A stretch of 13,785 bases of DNA from an uncultured Bacillota bacterium. Its GTDB lineage: Bacteria; Bacillota; Dehalobacteriia; UBA7702. The DNA lies in the NCBI GenBank assembly GCA_902766525.1, contig CACXDX010000202.1, positions 1-13,785 on the forward strand, read 5' to 3'. Each line of letters opens with the position of its first letter. The stretch's first letter is position 1. The notes below the pieces were generated by a model that saw only the letters and a list, made by a program, of their open reading frames with translations, was not told where the DNA came from and did not search any database. Shown here piece after piece: positions 13,135 to 13,785 of this stretch. A program made the position numbers and the translations under genes.

Positions 13135-13785
13135 ATGACAAAAAAAATCCTTGTTGCCCTGTTGGTTGTTGCGACACTGTTCATGTTCAGCGTCGGCGTT
13201 TCCGCCGCGGATAACGCAGCGGAAACAACGGTGACTGTCTCCATGCAGTCCGGCGCGGACATTCTGCTTGCGCCGACGGAAACGGCTGTCGACGCTGAAA
13301 AAGCGGAAGGCTACGGTTATCCCGACGCGGTCGATCCCGCCGAAGGCGCCACTGCCCTTGACGCTCTTGTCGCCGCTCATGAAATGGTTTACGCCGATTT
13401 CGCCGCCGACCCCAAAGCCTATCTCGAAGTTGCCGAAAGCGGCTGGGTCACTAAGGTATACGGTATTGAGACCTTTAATTTCTGCTTCATGATCAACGGA
13501 GAAGGCAGCCACAGCGATGTTGAAAGCACTTACGGCGGCTATGAAAGTTACAATATCAACCAGGCGGCGATCGCCGACGGTGACGATGTGGATTTTGCCC
13601 TCTCGGTGGATCCCGATTATTTGGATAACGCCGTTTGGTTCATGCAAGACGGTAAGAGAATCGACAGCCTCAGCGTTGTTCCCGGTGAAAGTGTCAGTCT
13701 GCAGCTTCAGGGTTATGCCTTTATGTGGTACAGCAGCTACGGCACCGAAAGCATCGTCAACGAACATATGACTCCCATTGAAGAG
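13135..13785 (+). CDS. Exported DUF4430 (transcobalamin/intrinsic-factor C-terminal-like) protein, partial
   Basis: The visible 217 residues begin with a signal peptide: MTKK, a hydrophobic core to about residue 22, and a VSA-A-type cleavage region near 24-25. From about 70 to 160 the pattern fits DUF4430, the small beta domain shared with the C-terminal part of transcobalamin and intrinsic factor: ATALDALVAAHE (72-83), GWVTKVYGIE (103-112), CFMINGE ending near 123, YGGYESYNINQAAI, and DGDDVDFALS (148-157). The ATG follows GGAAGGAAAG at a suitable distance. A cobalamin riboswitch and terminator precede it, which strongly suggests a cell-surface or secreted corrinoid-binding role. The sequence continues past residue 160 as a further beta-rich region and runs off the window, so the anchor or additional domains are unknown. 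Confidence 0.88.
   Translation, partial: MTKKILVALLVVATLFMFSVGVSAADNAAETTVTVSMQSGADILLAPTETAVDAEKAEGYGYPDAVDPAEGATALDALVAAHEMVYADFAADPKAYLEVAESGWVTKVYGIETFNFCFMINGEGSHSDVESTYGGYESYNINQAAIADGDDVDFALSVDPDYLDNAVWFMQDGKRIDSLSVVPGESVSLQLQGYAFMWYSSYGTESIVNEHMTPIEE

Noticed and set aside
12973..13767. 264-codon minus-strand frame opposite riboswitch 2 and the DUF4430 gene
   Set aside because: It covers a terminator and leader, and the plus strand there has a signal peptide, ribosome binding site and recognisable domain.
1..13785. tRNA, rRNA, CRISPR arrays, insertion sequences or attachment sites
   Set aside because: No cloverleaf-like sequence, repeat-spacer pattern, transposase, integrase or terminal repeats were seen on either strand.

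Overview
The window looks chromosomal and comes from an anaerobic member of the Bacillota (Firmicutes). The evidence is a ferredoxin-dependent 2-oxoacid oxidoreductase operon, a ylmD/ylmE/sepF/ylmG-type cell-division neighbourhood, strong AGGAGG-type ribosome binding sites, sigma-A-like promoters, and vitamin uptake by an ECF (energy-coupling factor) transporter. Base composition is moderate for the phylum. A Negativicutes-like host is my guess, but nothing here proves it.

Left part, minus strand (1-2406): two neighbouring DUF1858 genes, one with its own promoter and terminator, lie upstream of a korD-korA-korB operon. The kor genes are translationally coupled by 1-4 base overlaps and run off the left edge. 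The second DUF1858 copy has lost the CxxC of the first and gained a His/Cys-rich tail.

Middle part (2517-7948): an orphan 174-residue protein resembles a beta-carbonic anhydrase with a degraded zinc site. It overlaps tail-to-tail with a PAP2-family membrane phosphatase. Divergent from the phosphatase runs a plus-strand cluster: pgeF (ylmD), a membrane-anchored HlyD-like protein, ylmE (yggS), sepF, proC and ylmG (yggT). A strong internal promoter precedes ylmE and a strong terminator follows ylmG.

Right part (7961-13785): this is a cobalamin-acquisition locus and the most interesting section. A near-consensus promoter leads into a cobalamin riboswitch with a terminator. Behind it are four tightly overlapping genes: an ECF transmembrane T component, a double ABC ATPase, an S component with a large extra membrane domain, and a xylose-isomerase-like TIM-barrel enzyme of unknown substrate. 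A second promoter and second cobalamin riboswitch follow. They control an exported protein with a DUF4430 domain (related to the C-terminal domain of transcobalamin and intrinsic factor), cut off by the window edge. The simplest model is a B12-repressed system in which an exported binder captures a corrinoid or a part of one, the ECF transporter imports it, and the TIM-barrel protein may process it. The ligand and the enzyme step are inferences.

No tRNA, rRNA, CRISPR array, insertion sequence or phage gene was seen. The gene-free stretches over 300 bases (7903-8266 and 12788-13134) are filled by promoters, riboswitches and terminators.
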